Assembly (NCBI GenBank): GCA_958298945.1 | Contig: OY282610.1 | Location: 33,549,667 to 33,613,666 of the forward strand | Direction: 5' to 3' | Length of the DNA: 64,000 nt | Origin: Atherix ibis | Taxonomy: Eukaryota; Arthropoda; Insecta; Diptera; Athericidae | Part shown: positions 1-12,089 of the stretch, piece by piece | Numbering within the stretch: position 1 is the first letter of the stretch | Layout of the letters: every line of letters begins with the position of its first letter | Notes under the pieces: model-generated | Told to the model about the DNA's origin: nothing | Database searches by the model: none | Seen by the model: only the letters and a program-made list of their open reading frames with translations | Position numbers and translations under genes: made by a program

Positions 1-200
1 ACACTTATGCACATGAAACGGCCTTACTTACTATTCATACATATCGTAATATAGCTTCTAAATAAAAATTTACAATCTGAAGTCTTCAACCTCCAAGTCT
101 GGATTACAAAATGGAGACTGAACCAAGGACAATGGGCAGAAAAGTGCTCACATTTATATAACGCTGTGCCAAAAACTACCAAACCTTTTACATCTTAATG
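1..200 (+). repeat. Jockey-like reverse transcriptase fragment, copy 1
   Basis: The plus strand reads as a decayed stretch of non-LTR reverse transcriptase just after the catalytic YADD region. TYAHETALLTIHT corresponds to Y-A-D-D-T-A of Jockey-clade elements, and after an in-frame stop a second piece, NLQSEVFNLQVWITKWRL, matches the usual L-x-x-W-x-x-K-W-R segment. A diverged second copy, sharing the same stop codon, lies at about 3352-3530. The fragment is cut by the window edge and is not functional. Confidence 0.6.
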
Positions 201-679
201 GTGATATGTTTCCACAATTTATTATTTTATTTTAAAAATAACATCATTCAAATGGCTAACCCTGCTCCGTTTACAGAACCGAATACAATGGTTCTAATAA
301 ATCCGGCCTTATTTCACGTATTCGGCGTTCAATATTAAATTTTAATACATTAATGATTACTGCTTTTTTGACATAGACCAATAAATTCAAATAAAAACCA
401 ACCCCACCACTCCCCAATTTCATAGGATTGTCGACTCGCCACACATCCCATGCCACAATCGATTCACAATAAATCACATGTTCACTAAATCAGTATCTTC
501 CAATTCTGCCTACACAAAGTCTGTATCGCTCACCATTGACAGTAACAGCAAATCCTTCTTCATTTAAAAAAAAAAACTAAGGACCGACGATGCCACCGTA
601 CCATAAACCACACCAAACGGTCACTAACGACAATTTTGTTTATTCACCGATTCAGAGAAATGAAAATGCGCCTCATCTG

Positions 680-1190
680 AGATGACTTTTTTTAAGAAAA
701 ATCAGAATTATTTTCAAGTTGTTCCAAAGCAAAATCAGCAAATTTAAAGGGTTTGGGATGGTCCAACGCCTTCAATTCTTGTGTAATAAGAATTTTGTAA
801 GGATGTAAACCCAAATACCACGTTGTTGAGGCAAAACGCCTTGAAATCGATAAATTTGGGTTTTCGTCAACACTTGCCTGAACAGTAGCAATATTCTCTG
901 CACTTTCGACCAGGTTTTTCTCTAACTGGCATGCGAACATTTTTTAAAGAAAAATTTGCGTTCAAATCTTTTCAAAATTCGTCGAATAGCGGACACACTA
1001 GGCCGATTATGACGACCAAAAATTGGAAGAAGTGCACGATAAGTTGCAATAAAAGAATGATTATTTTGATGAAAAAAAATTGGATAATTTCCACGCCTTG
1101 TTGAGGCGTGTATCTTTCCAGGAATAATTTTCAAACGTTACTGAATACAACTGACACTTACAGAATATTTTGGCAATTCAAATATGGCCA
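680..1190 (-). pseudogene. Tc1/mariner-superfamily transposase N-terminal remnant
   Basis: Two overlapping minus-strand reading frames make up a broken helix-turn-helix transposase N-terminus. FGRHNRPSVSAIRRILKRFE lies at 922-1134 and ENIATVQASVDENPNLSISRR, followed by STTWYLGLHPYKILITQELK, at 692-940. The segment order (HTH, E-x-I-A-x-V-x-x-S-V, then a Y-K-I-x-x-x-Q-E-L-K stretch) is what I know from insect Tc1/mariner-superfamily proteins with a DUF4817-type HTH. The two parts are in different frames and the DDE catalytic part is missing. Related copies lie at 1243-1826, about 5715-6050 and 39174-40746. Confidence 0.6.
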
Positions 1191-1242
1191 CATAACCCAT
1201 TTGGAAATAGATCACCCCAATTGAAAACCCCTACACAACTAA

Positions 1243-1826
1243 CGGGTGTTTTTTAAGGATTATTTAATGAAAATGTTGGTCACGACTACGTTTTAAGTGA
1301 TCCATGCGATAGGTCCAATTTTGAACCACTTTTTCTTGGCTGGTATCTCACTAATAGCACGTGTACTATTGTCTTCCAAGGCTGCAAGTGACACTAGTTT
1401 TTCAGCATAGACGAGTAATTTTACGTAGCCTCATAAAAAATAGTCTAGAAGCGTCAAATCGCACGATATAGGACAAATCGCGATCTTCACCAACACTGGA
1501 CGCTACGGCAGCAATATGTTCCTCTGTACACACTCTGCGCACACGGGTTGGTGGTTTGATATCAAATAGCGTAAAATTGTTGCAAAATTTTGTCACTATA
1601 CCTTGCTCAGTAGGGCGATTATGACGACCATAAAACACATTTTTCACAGATAATAAAACTTAACAATTTGTGAGTATTATTCGGATAACGAGCTTACAAA
1701 TTCTTTTTATAATGAAATGGCAATGTTAACTGAGCACTTTTGATTTTGACATATGTCAAGTATCATGCCGTGATCTATTAAAAATAAAAACATGAAAAAC
1801 CATTGAAAGGACAAAAAAATCACCCG
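1243..1826 (-). mobile_element. Internally deleted copy of the 39.2-40.7 kb Tc1/mariner element
   Basis: The ends carry inverted CGGGTG motifs followed by T-rich sequence (CGGGTGTTTTTT near 1243; its complement ends near 1826), like the ends of the larger element at 39174-40746. The left 230 bp match the 3' part of that element and the right 350 bp match its 5' part. The middle is missing: the junction near 1473 joins the sequence around CGCACGATATAGG to GACAAATCGCG. The minus strand still encodes GRHNRPTEQGIVTKFCNNFT. This is a deletion derivative without a transposase. Confidence 0.55.
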
Positions 1827-1879
1827 ATACTTAGATTTCTGGATAACCAATATTGTGTCGGAACTAACAATAAATAGTT

Positions 1880-2075
1880 AAAAGTTTTAATTTACAACTG
1901 AATTAAAAAAATCTATTTGGACTTATGGAATTGAACTTTGCGGTTCTATTGGATCCAGTCCTTAGGAATTCAGGGTCCTGCGCAAAATTGTCGAGGCCCC
2001 TTTCTTATGTTCGTCGTGATCTAAATGTTCCGTTTGTCCAGTATCTGCATATTTCCCACTACCAAAAATTTTAAT
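1880..2075 (+). repeat. Jockey-like RT C-terminal fragment, copy A
   Basis: The plus strand encodes IWTYGIELCGSIGSSP and then VLRKIVEAPF with YVRRDLNVPF in another frame. This is the conserved W-T-Y-G-I-x-L-W-G ... L-R-x-I-x-x-A-P-x-Y-V-x-x-D-L block downstream of the reverse transcriptase in Jockey-clade elements. It is frameshifted and truncated. A near-identical copy lies at about 6090-6285 with the same upstream neighbour. Confidence 0.6.
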
Positions 2076-2077
2076 GC

Positions 2078-2260
2078 ATACAAGGCAGTCTGATAAGTCA
2101 GTAATAAATGATACCAAGAAATAAATTATTTGACAAAAATTGATTTATTTTTCAACATAATCTCCTATAAGGTCGATACACTCCAGTCAACGATAATCCA
2201 ACTGCTTTCTAGCATCCGTAAAGCACGATTTATCAAACCGTTCATCCTACCCTCCTCCTA
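2078..2260 (-). repeat. Solo right end of a mariner family (AGGCAGTCTGATAAGTC)
   Basis: This stretch matches the end of the mariner at 6289-7412, starting with the terminal motif AGGCAGTCTGATAAGTC and running about 180 bp inward. No transposase follows, so it is a truncated copy. A second truncated copy is at about 5455-5640. Confidence 0.55.
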
Positions 2261-3184
2261 ATCTACTCATAAAAGAACCAGAAATTAGTCTCTTTAAACT
2301 AGAAACCAACTTTATTCCGACAAAAACCATACTAATTTTACACTTCAAAACTTATGAATATAAATAAATCCTTTATCGATAAATTTATTTTGAATATTAA
2401 AAAAAAATTCTTTAATAAATAATATTAGAAAATGTTGGCATAAAAAATCATTTAAGAACAATAAAAAAAAATTCACCTAAAATTGTTCTTTTCAAATGTT
2501 ATAAAATTATAGCCCAATAACAGGTTGTAAAATATTTATTGAGAATTAATAAAATAAATTGGTTCTGGTAACGATTATCACTAGAAAAATATTACGAATA
2601 AAAACCAACAGGAAATCGTGATTCGCATATTGAAAAGCTAAAAACGGTCGGTTACTCTCTGATCACATTCTTAATTCTATACTCGTACCAGTTGATGTGT
2701 ACAACCCTGCGAAAAAAAGCCAAATCAAATTTTCGCATAATAGATCCGAATGCGATCAGATGGTGTACACTATGAGTCAAAAGTATTTGGTTATTTTCTC
2801 AATACTCATAATAATACGTCGCGCCAGCTTATTATATTTCCTATTATTTCGAAATACCTTCTTTAATCAATTATTTTATTGATTTTAGTCAATTTTTTAT
2901 CCATCTTGTCTATTAATAAATGTGTTATTTTACAGATTTTTTTTTCTCGAATTAATTTTAATGTAATTATTTGTAATAACAGATTTTCTTAAAAATAATT
3001 TTCAAAAATTTTCAAACTCTCACTCTCTTATCTTTCCATTTAACTCCTTTTTTAACCTTTACAGTATGGATATTATTTCATTTCAAAATTATTTTTATAT
3101 TTATCCATCCTACAATATCGAATAAATAATTAATATAAATAGAAAACGCCGTCGTAAACATTTATTACAATAATACTCAGGAGT
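2261..3184. other. AT-rich spacer, no gene seen
   Basis: AT-rich sequence. A 61-residue plus-strand ORF at 2697-2882 shows no family resemblance and overlaps low-complexity sequence; I do not call it a gene. Confidence 0.5.
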
Positions 3185-3540
3185 ATTATTACGTGGACTC
3201 CACAGGCACCTCAGGGGATTCCTTACTTCTATATATTCTCTTATTATAAAATTGTATCTCTTCCAACGCCATTTTCAACTAATACAAAACCCTCAGAAAT
3301 ATATGGAGTCCCACAAGACGGTATCCTTGCTACCATTTTATACACTATCATTGACACTTATGCACATCAAACGGCCTTACTTACTATTCATACATAACGT
3401 GATATAGCATCTAAATAAAAATTTACAATCCAAAATCTTCAATTTCCAAGTTTGGATTACAAAATGAAGAGTGAACAAGGATAATGGGCAGAAAAGTGGT
3501 CACATTTCTATCACATCAAATTAAATTTTAGTAAAAACCC
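3185..3540 (+). repeat. Jockey-like reverse transcriptase fragment, copy 2
   Basis: The plus strand encodes GVPQDGILATILYTI, the G-V-P-Q-G-S-x-L-x-P-x-L-Y-x-I motif of Jockey-clade reverse transcriptases with G-S changed to D-G. It is followed directly by DTYAHQTALLTIHT, a decayed Y-A-D-D block. From about 3352 it is a direct repeat of 1-200. About 30 residues between the two motifs are missing, so there was an internal deletion before or after duplication. Confidence 0.65.
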
Positions 3541-5450
3541 AATTTTTTTAAAAGTACTTATTATAAAAATTTTAGTTTATATATTAAATATTTGGAAAAA
3601 TAATATCTAGGATTAGAAAATTTTGAAATAAATACAATTTTTAAGTAGACTTTATGTTATCTGTCCTAAAAAAGTATAGTCTCTTAGGAATAATCGACCC
3701 CATTTTTTTGATGAAATTAAATAGTAAATGAATTCAAATTATAAAAACACACCAATCATTTTCTATGTTATATTCTTTAACGTAACAACAACTTTAAACA
3801 AGTTTATGCAAAATAATATTTTTTTTATAGTATAGCATTAATTTCTAAATATAATAAAAATGTATAAAAAAATTTTAAAATATAATTAAAAATATTACTA
3901 ATTAATGTAAATTCTTCTGCTTGTATATAGTAAGAAGATGATTTTTATTTTTTGTTTGAAATTACATTTATGTTAACATTTAACAATGTATCCCCGATTC
4001 ATTTAGAACTAAACTAGATTTAAATGTGTACTAGTAAATTGGAAACAATCAAAATTGAAGAACTTGTTTTTAGCAAATCCATTCTTATAGAACTCGTGGA
4101 TAAGCTTCACGACATGAAAGTTGGAAACTTTTCAACCAACATCAGAGTGGGAAGATAAAATTCACTAACAGAAAGTATTAAAAACAAATCTCCTCACCAC
4201 ACTATATCGTAACTTATTAATGAGTTTTTAGTGATTTTAATAAATGTCCGAATTGTTATTAAATTAATGCAAGTTGATTTATATTATTTTATTAAGTAAT
4301 TGTTACTTACTTTTCGGTGTCATCTCTAACCACTACTGAGTATAGATTTTGTAATTTTGTATGCCGGAAACACGAGAAGATCGATCACGTTGGTGGTCAA
4401 TCCACACTCAAACCAATCGTAGAACTGAAGCGTATATTACCGTGCAGTCAATAATCAGAGAAATGAATAAGCATAAACCCGTACTTCATATTAGATAATT
4501 GTAAAAGAAAGAAGAAAAAAACCAATAACAATAATATTATTATTATTAATTGGTAATATAAATTGGACAAAATTAATATAATCAAAAAACTTTTCCCCTA
4601 CTACTAGTAATCCGTACACAAATTAACTTGGGACTGTTATTAGTGACTGTCACTAAGCAAATCATTTTCCATAGTCATTCGTGTTGGATTTTCAATTGAT
4701 AAGGAATGTAATTAATTGTTAGTAGCGCAATATCAGTCAAAATTTATTATCAACAAAAAAAATTAACTAAATGGTAAGGTTATATGAGTTTGAATACAAG
4801 AGATAATGTATGGTATAATTTATTAGAACTAAGTATATAAAAAATGACTGGTTGGTGCTGGAATAACTTTTTTTTCGTCCTTTTTGTTTGTAATAATTAT
4901 TAATACTTACTCCAATTAAATAAATAAATTAAAAGTAATTTATTCATTCGCTTTCTTCAATTAATTAGAGAGTTAATTATTTTTAGAAGAAAATAAATTC
5001 ACTGCTGATTAAAAATAAACAAAACTTGATGGTTGATTTAAAAGTTTTATGCTAATAAGATCATGTCTATTAGGTATAATTATTATTGAAATTTATTAAA
5101 ATTGCTTTCTTTTCTCCATTATTTATGAAAACCATTTTTACAAAATAAAAGTTTTTATTAAAAAAAAAACATCTCATTTTACGAAATGTAAATAAAAACT
5201 TTGTCGACAGTTGTTTTAGAAAATTTTTAGTGAAAAAAAAATATAATATTATGAAAAATCTTTTTTGGGAAAAAAATTCACAAAAGAAAGACTGACATGA
5301 AAATTTTGGAATAGAAAATCAATTAAATTTTTGTTGTAAGTGCAAATTTTCATAAATTTTTATAGAAACTTTTCCATTAAAAACTTGTATAGATTAATTT
5401 GTTAGATACAACATAAAAAACGAATTTAGTTAGGGCAAAAAAAAATGTTT
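3541..5450. other. AT-rich spacer, no gene seen
   Basis: Very AT-rich sequence with homopolymer A and T runs. I see no long reading frame, splice pattern or RNA gene. A stretch near 4340-4460 is less AT-rich but I cannot assign it. Confidence 0.5.
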
Positions 5451-5451
5451 A

Positions 5452-6285
5452 ATGCATACGAGGCAGTCTGATAAGTCAGTGATAAATGACACCAAGAAGT
5501 AAATTATTTAACAAAAATTGATTTATTTTTCAACATAATCTCCTTTAAGCTCGATACACTCTAGTCAACGATAATTAAACTGCTTTATACCATCCGTGAA
5601 GTACGATTTATGAAACTCTGTAAAATAGGCCTTCGGAATTGGACATGAATTTCTTTCCACTATGCCATTTTTTTAATGTTTGCAAAAAGGAAAAAGTCGC
5701 AAACAGTAAGATCAACCAACACGAGTTGGTGGTTTGATGTCAAATAGCGTAAAATTTCTACGAAATTTTGTCACTATTGCTTGACTATCTTGTTCAGTAG
5801 GTCGATTATGACGACTATAATATGGTCGTAGTGCGCGAAACACATTTTTCACAGAGCACGAATTTTCATAATAAAATTCAATAACTTGTAAGCGTTGTTC
5901 GGGTATAAGTCAAGTTTCCATGATCAAATGGCAATGCTAACTGAGCATTTTTGACTTTGACCACGTCACGTGTTATAAGAGGTCTGTCAAAAATAAAAAC
6001 ATGAAAAACCATTGAAAGGACAAAAAAATCTCCCGATACTTAGATTTCTGGATAACCAATATTGTGTCGGAACTAACAATAAATAGTAAAAAGTTTTAAT
6101 TTACAACTGAATTAAAAAAATCTATTTGGACTTATGGAATTGAACTTTGCGGTTCCATTGCATCCAGTCCTTTGAAACTAGGGTCCCGCGCAAAATTGTC
6201 GAGGCCTCTTTTTTATGTTCGTCGTAATCTCAATGTTCCGTTTGTCTAGTATCTGCATATTTCCCACTACCAAAAATTTTAATGC
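5452..6285. repeat. Composite repeat block: mariner end + Tc1/mariner end + Jockey fragment
   Basis: Three remnants sit in a row. A solo mariner end (AGGCAGTCTGATAAGTC family) is at 5455-5640. The 5' part of the DUF4817-type element, minus strand, is at about 5715-6050. A Jockey RT C-terminal fragment is at about 6090-6285. The last two, and the mariner end that follows at 6289, repeat the order and nearly the sequence of 1545-2250, so this is a duplicated block rather than independent insertions. Confidence 0.6.
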
Positions 6286-6288
6286 ATA

Positions 6289-7412
6289 CAAGGCAGTCTG
6301 ATAAGTCGGTGATAAATGATACCAAGAAATAAATTATTTAACTAAAATTGATTTATTTTTCAACGATAATACAACTGCTTTATAGCATCCGTAAAGCACG
6401 ATTTATCAAACTCTATAAAATAGGCCTGTTTTGACTCTAACTTCGGAATTGGACGCGAATTTCTTTCCACGAAGCCATTTTTTCATGTTTACAAATAGAA
6501 AAAAATCATAATGTATTATAATACCATTAATTTTTCTGTTGACATTGCCGATGAATGTGTAGGCGCAGAAATTTTTTCTTTGTAAAATGTGGTCGTTTCG
6601 TATTCATTTCATTATTGAACTGCTCTGACAAAGGATGTATAATACTGGCTTGTTATCGTTCTTAATTTCTCAAGATAGTCGAGAAAGATTAACCTTTCCT
6701 GCCGATGGAACCATTTTAACCGTCTTTGGTGCACGCTCACTAGCAAAAGTCCATTATTTTGACTTTCGGTTTACGGTGTGTAATGGTGAATTTATGTATG
6801 ATCAACAGTAATGAATCGATCACACTTAAAATGTCCAAAAATTTCACAAAAGTTGCTACACGATAACGTTTTTGGTCAGGTTTTTAACAAACGTTGCAGC
6901 TATCTCGCCGATAACTTTCTCATAACCAAAATTTTATGTAAGATGTTGCCTTCACATTCTTTTGAGAAGTTTACCATGTCAGCTATCACAAACATGTCAC
7001 TCGTTAGCTTTTTAGAATGCTATCATGAATTTTATTAATAATTTCTTCGGTGTCGACCTAAATTGGACGCCCTGGGTGCTCAGCGTCATTTGTGCTCATA
7101 CGACCACAACGGAATTCAGTAAACCACTTCTAAATCTTTTCATACGATGGTGAGGAGTCTCCATAATATTTTTCAAATTTAGTTTTGGTTTCAGGTATTG
7201 TTTTTTTCCTCAAAAAATAGTATTTTAATAACACACGAAATTCACTTTCTTTCTCCTATTAATAAAAATTTGTCTGATTTCAATGACCGCCAAAACTAAA
7301 CTAATGAACAGATGCTTATAAAATTGTGCATGATATCTAATTAAAGAATGCCATATGATAAAAAAATATCGATTTGCTAAAAGTATTTATCATTGACTTA
7401 TCAAACTGCTCC
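6289..7412 (-). mobile_element. Dead mariner element (irritans-like)
   Basis: Inverted ends are AGGCAGTCTGATAAGTC at 6289 and GACTTATCAAACTGCTCC ending at 7412. The 1.12 kb between them fits a mariner. Minus-strand scraps match transposase segments in order: DTEEIINKIHDSIL (N-terminal), an H-Y-T-P-E-T-K-like stretch near 6770-6830, and LSEQFNNEMNTKRP near 6620. Many stops and frameshifts separate them, so the element cannot make a transposase. Confidence 0.65.
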
Positions 7413-7753
7413 AGTAATCGGATTTTTTTTTAACAACAAATAATTTCTATGCATAGTACAAAAAAATCGAAAATCTCTCATTACAGCAAATATTCGTAGA
7501 TTAGTTTTACAGAAAAATTCCCTTCATGCAATATTATAAGAAATGTATTGTTTACAAGTAAAATTTTAATAGGATTTTGATAGGATTAATAGGATTTTGT
7601 CACAATTTTATTTAAAAAAATATTGTGGGAAGTTTTCTCTATCGTAGTATGTAAAAAAAATGGTTAGCAAAAAAAAACAAGTTAAAGATATACTAAATAT
7701 TTGGTTTATTTATTTTCGCTATAAGAGAAAATAGTTTATCTCTTTTAATGCAT
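7413..7753. other. AT-rich spacer and PMM 3' UTR
   Basis: AT-rich sequence. TTTATT near 7704-7713, an AATAAA poly(A) signal on the minus strand, lies about 45 bp past the phosphomannomutase stop codon and is the likely 3' end signal of that transcript. Confidence 0.5.
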
Positions 7754-8588
7754 TTATAAATTTAATAATTCTGTAAGTAATCGTTTAGTATCATGAGGTG
7801 TTTGTACACGATGTCCAATCGTTCTAGGATCAGCATAAATCTCATGATCATTACCACCTGGGTCAGTCTTATCACCGAAGAAGTGTATTTCCTTAAAGCT
7901 AGAGAAATAAAACAATAAAAATTATTAAAATAAATAAATAAATAGTCTTATAGGATTTAGCAAAGTTGATTTACCTATGTTTTGAATTGATATGCCCTAG
8001 GCAGTAGGTTTTATCCCATCCGTATGGAAATACATCGAAGCTGATTTGGCCACCGATAGAGTATGTCAGATCGATATCATGAAATTCACGTTTTAAATCG
8101 TCAATCATCTTTTGTCTAACACAGTGTTCAGCATCGTATTTTGCAAAAGCGTTTCTTTCCTCACGAGTGCATTGACGTCCCATCGGACAAATATTCATCA
8201 TTCCATTACGGAATTCAATGAACGTGCCTCGTTTAATTGGAATGTCCATCTCTGATAAATACCTGAGTGCATAATTAATAAATCTCTTCAAAGTATCTTC
8301 GCCCAAATGTTTTTGTATGGATTGTTTTCCAACTTCGACACCATTCTCGATCTGAACTGTACCATTTTCGGGGAATATAAAATCGAAATTATTCATAATT
8401 TTTTGACCGTTCAATTGTTCGAACATTTTCTCCAAGTCAGAACCACCAACAATTCCTATTGTTACCCGTGGCTTGACTTTGCTATAAAAGAATTCCTCGA
8501 ATTCCGGCTCAACAACAGATCGGGGAAATGTTAGGGTTCCATCAACGTCAAATAAACATAAAATTTCGTCCCGTTTCAATTGTGACAT
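7754..8588 (-). CDS. Pmm2: Phosphomannomutase (PMM2-type)
   Basis: Converts mannose-6-phosphate to mannose-1-phosphate in the cytosol, feeding GDP-mannose for N-glycans and GPI anchors. Two exons, complement(7975-8588) and complement(7754-7898), join through a 76-bp GT-AG intron into 252 residues, close to the family length of about 246-254. The HAD nucleophile motif DVDGTLT is present (D14 nucleophile, D16 acid/base), as are [15 protein letters not shown], the cap-domain [19 protein letters not shown] and the C-terminal [16 protein letters not shown] metal-site loop. I start at MSQLKRDE rather than an in-frame Met nine codons upstream because MSQ puts the DVDGT motif at the family position. 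It is divergently transcribed from the SGSH gene about 1 kb away. No lesion is visible. Confidence 0.95.
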
Positions 8589-9559
8589 ATTGCGGCAGCC
8601 AATCAAAATCAACACAAATCAAAATTATTCGGATAATAAATTAAAATAGGGAAAAAGGGTAAAACAACACGAACACAACTATAATCACTTACAAACAAAT
8701 CCAATTAACTACATAACAATTAAAATTTATTAAATATTGACTAATAATATCAAATCCACACCCACACTACTAATCGGAATGAGGTGGCACAGTTTGGCAC
8801 TTGTCGCGCTTATCACATTATACCTATCAATACGTCATAGACTCTCTATGCCAATATGCATAACTTTAATAGAAATGTACACGCAACACAGTTCCAACAA
8901 GATAGATAACACACAATAAAATTTTATTTAAAGAGAATTGGTTACCTTATTTACAAAAAAAAAAACATTTTTAATTTTCCACAAAATCCTTTTAATAGTA
9001 TTTATGCAAAAACATATATTTTCAAAAGTTATCTTATTCTTTATAATTAATTGTATTCAAACGAAAAACAATTATTTGAAGAATATTAATTTATAAAAAT
9101 TTGAAAACTGATTATTAGATCTTAATAAAATATATTTTAAAACTTATTCGTTTCATTTGATCCTTACCTAATCAACATAGATAATTTAGGAAAAATATGC
9201 TGTGTTCTCTTTTCCAATTTATTGAAGAAAATTTATTTCATCAATAAAATTTAAAGCAAAATATTGTAATTAAAAAACAAAAGGCTTTTCTTTTCATAAA
9301 AACTGGCATAATTTCTCCATAAAAATGGGCATTTTCAATGTGTGCATTCATAATAATGTTCAAACTGAAACCAAATGGCATGTTATTTTGCGTTTTTATG
9401 GTATTTCTCTTCCGTAGTTCAATGAGTGTGAAAGTATCTTTGAATATGGTGAAAGTTTTATGCCTTTCTTGGATGTGAATGACTTGTGCAATAAAATTGA
9501 AACTATCAAACTGAAGTGATCTCGCGTTGAGATCGTTTGCGAAATCGTTGGCTTTTCTA
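8589..9559. promoter_or_regulatory. Divergent intergenic region PMM / SGSH
   Basis: About 970 bp lie between two genes pointing away from each other, so both promoters must be here unless upstream non-coding exons exist. Sequence near 8650-8930 is less AT-rich than that near 8940-9240. I find no clear TATA box or insect initiator. Short ORFs in this stretch show no family resemblance. Confidence 0.4.
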
Positions 9560-11333
9560 ATGAATAATAGTGTTAAGATGATGATTTTAAAAGTGTTGTT
9601 AATATTATTGTTGGTATCATTTTTGGATGCGAACAAAATTCGAAATGTCCTTCTTTTGGTTGGTAAGTAAAAATAATAGTTTCATATTTTCTGCGGTCGC
9701 ATAAAATGCATAATTTTTCATGGAAATTGCAGCCGATGATGCTGGATTTGAAATGGGTGCTTACTTAAATAAATACTGTCAGACCCCGAAATTGGATACT
9801 TTTGCTAAACGAAGTTTAATCTTTAATAATGCGTTCACATCGGTTAGTAGTTGTTCTCCTAGTCGGGCTCAAATACTGACCGGTTTGCCTAGCCATCAAA
9901 GTGGGATGTATGGTCTTCATCAGGGTGTGCATCACTTTAACGTTTTCGATTCGGTTAGGTCTTTGCCAAATATATTATCATCACATAATGTTCGAACCGG
10001 AATTGTTGGCAAAAAGCATGTTGGTCCGTCTGCGAATTTTCGATTCGACTATGAACAGACCGAAGAGAATCATTCTATAAATCAAGTGGGACGAAATATA
10101 ACGAATATGAAATTGTTTGTTCGTGAATTTCTTGAACAAACTCAAAGCAAATCGCAGCCATTCTTTTTGGTGGTAGCCTTTCACGATCCGCATAGATGCG
10201 GACATATAACTCCAGAGTATGGTGAGTTTTGCGAAAGATGGGGATCTGGAGAAATTGGAATGGGTGTGATACCAGATTGGACTCCGATTTACTATGATTG
10301 GACTAATTTACCATACCCAGCATATCTACAGGATACGGAAAAAGTGAAACGAGAACTTTCAGCTCAATATACGACAATATCTCGATTGGATCAAGGAGTA
10401 GGCCTCATTCTGAATGAGCTCAAATCAGCTGGCTTCGAAGATGATACACTCGTAATATACACATCCGACAATGGTCCACCGTATCCAGGAGGTCGAACAA
10501 ATCTTTATGAGGCTGGTGTACGCGAGCCTATGATCATGTACTCTCCGGAAGAAGGAGTGCGGCGCAATTCTGTCACATATGCAATGACCAGTCTACTTGA
10601 TCTCTTCCCGACTGTTCTGGATGCGTTCAAAATCAAAAACGAAACTGTTCATGGAAACTCTTTACGACAGTACTGGGGCAAATCGCTATTACCACTACTA
10701 CGAGAAGGTCAGTTTTTATATAAATTTACTCTCAAATCGAGTTTTCTAATAGATTAATATTATGAACAGAACCACAACCGACAGCGAACGATTTCATTTT
10801 TGGTAGCCAAAACTATCATGAAGTAACTATGAATTATCCGATGCGAATGATTCGCAACAAAAGATATAAGCTTATTCATAATATCAACTATCAGGCCTAC
10901 TTTCCCATCGATCAAGATTCGTATACATCGCCAACATTCCAAGTAAATATAAAAAATACTGACAACAAATGTTTTTTTTTTCCTTTTTTCTATTTGTTAT
11001 ATAGTAAACGTAATTTTTTTTTAATGAAAATTGTAGGAAATATTAAATGCAACTATAAACAAAATGCAATTGCCATGGATAAGGACACTAAAGAAGTATT
11101 ACGAACGTCCCGAATGGGAAATGTTTGATATTAAAATGGATCCACTTGAGCAATTGAATGTAGCAGAAAAACCATCTTTAAAAAGAACATTTGAGGATTT
11201 AAAGAGCCACTTACTCCAGTGGCAGTTGGAAACTAATGATCCATGGATGTGTGCACCGCATAGTGTTCTACAAAATCAGGGACCCTACAAACATAATCCT
11301 ACTTGTTTCACTTTAGCACATGATTATTTATAA
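9560..11333 (+). CDS. Sgsh: N-sulfoglucosamine sulfohydrolase (heparan N-sulfatase)
   Basis: Lysosomal sulfatase that removes N-linked sulfate from glucosamine during heparan sulfate breakdown. Four exons (9560-9662, 9733-10707, 10770-10942, 11037-11333) with GT-AG introns give 515 residues against about 502 in vertebrates. Exon 1 encodes a signal peptide ([17 protein letters not shown]) and splices in frame into [17 protein letters not shown], the metal-binding DD. C75 in [13 protein letters not shown] is the cysteine that becomes formylglycine. [17 protein letters not shown] and [18 protein letters not shown] are further active-site segments. PTFQ joins EILNAT across the last intron, then [16 protein letters not shown] near the C-terminus. 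A Met at 9720 lies in intron sequence and is not the start. An AATAAA lies about 80 bp past the stop. Confidence 0.96.
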
Positions 11334-12089
11334 AATATTTTTCATTTATTTATTATTACAATACATATTATTATTCTTTTATAAATAATTATTTGTCTCA
11401 TTGTAAGATTTAATAAATTGTTGTCTTTTCTTATACTAACAATCATATTTCTTACTAAGGAACTTCTTAATATAATTTAAACTGATTTTAATTACTTTTG
11501 ATACAAATTATAAATATGAAAAAAATATTGAGCTAACCGTTTATCAAGTGTTATTCTGATATAGTGTATTTGCTAACTGATGTAGAACCAAATAATTGAT
11601 TAACATTAACAAAAAATTACTTAAACCTTTTCTTTTATCTTGTATCATTTATTTTAACACTCTTAAACAATATGTTTATAGATTTTAGCGTACATATACA
11701 GCGTATCAAAATAATGTATTACACTTTCTATAAAAAAAAAAATTTTATCCATTGGAAGTAGGAAAAAATTTATTTAACGAAAATCATAACGTCAATAACT
11801 ATTGAGATTTCGTTATCCCATTAGGATTAAAATCAATATTATTTATTTAAAATATATCCATTTCATTCAGTCATTTAACAGTTTAAGAGCACTACGTTAT
11901 TTTGATCGTTGCTAACTATGTACGTAATTTTATCTTGTTTTTCGGCTCTTCTTTTTTAACAAAATTATTTTATCAAAAAATTTATTTACTGAAACTTTTT
12001 TATTGTAAACTTATTTAATTCCAAGAGTAGATGGTAGTCGGGGCACCACGAATGCCATAATAACAAATATATAATAATTATATAGAATT
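11334..12089. other. Convergent 3' region of SGSH and GAR1
   Basis: AT-rich sequence holding both 3' UTRs. AATAAA occurs near 11411 on the plus strand. TTTATT near 11999-12004 is a minus-strand poly(A) signal about 86 bp past the GAR1 stop codon. No gene seen. Confidence 0.5.

Noticed and set aside
9241..9636. 131-residue minus-strand ORF
   Set aside because: It overlaps SGSH exon 1 and its upstream region, has no family resemblance, and is rich in Asn/Ile/Phe as expected from AT-rich antisense sequence.
9720..9732. ATG at 9720 as SGSH start
   Set aside because: These bases are the end of intron 1 (branch and acceptor TTGCAG). Splicing from 9662 gives a signal peptide and the conserved NVLLLVADDAG join.
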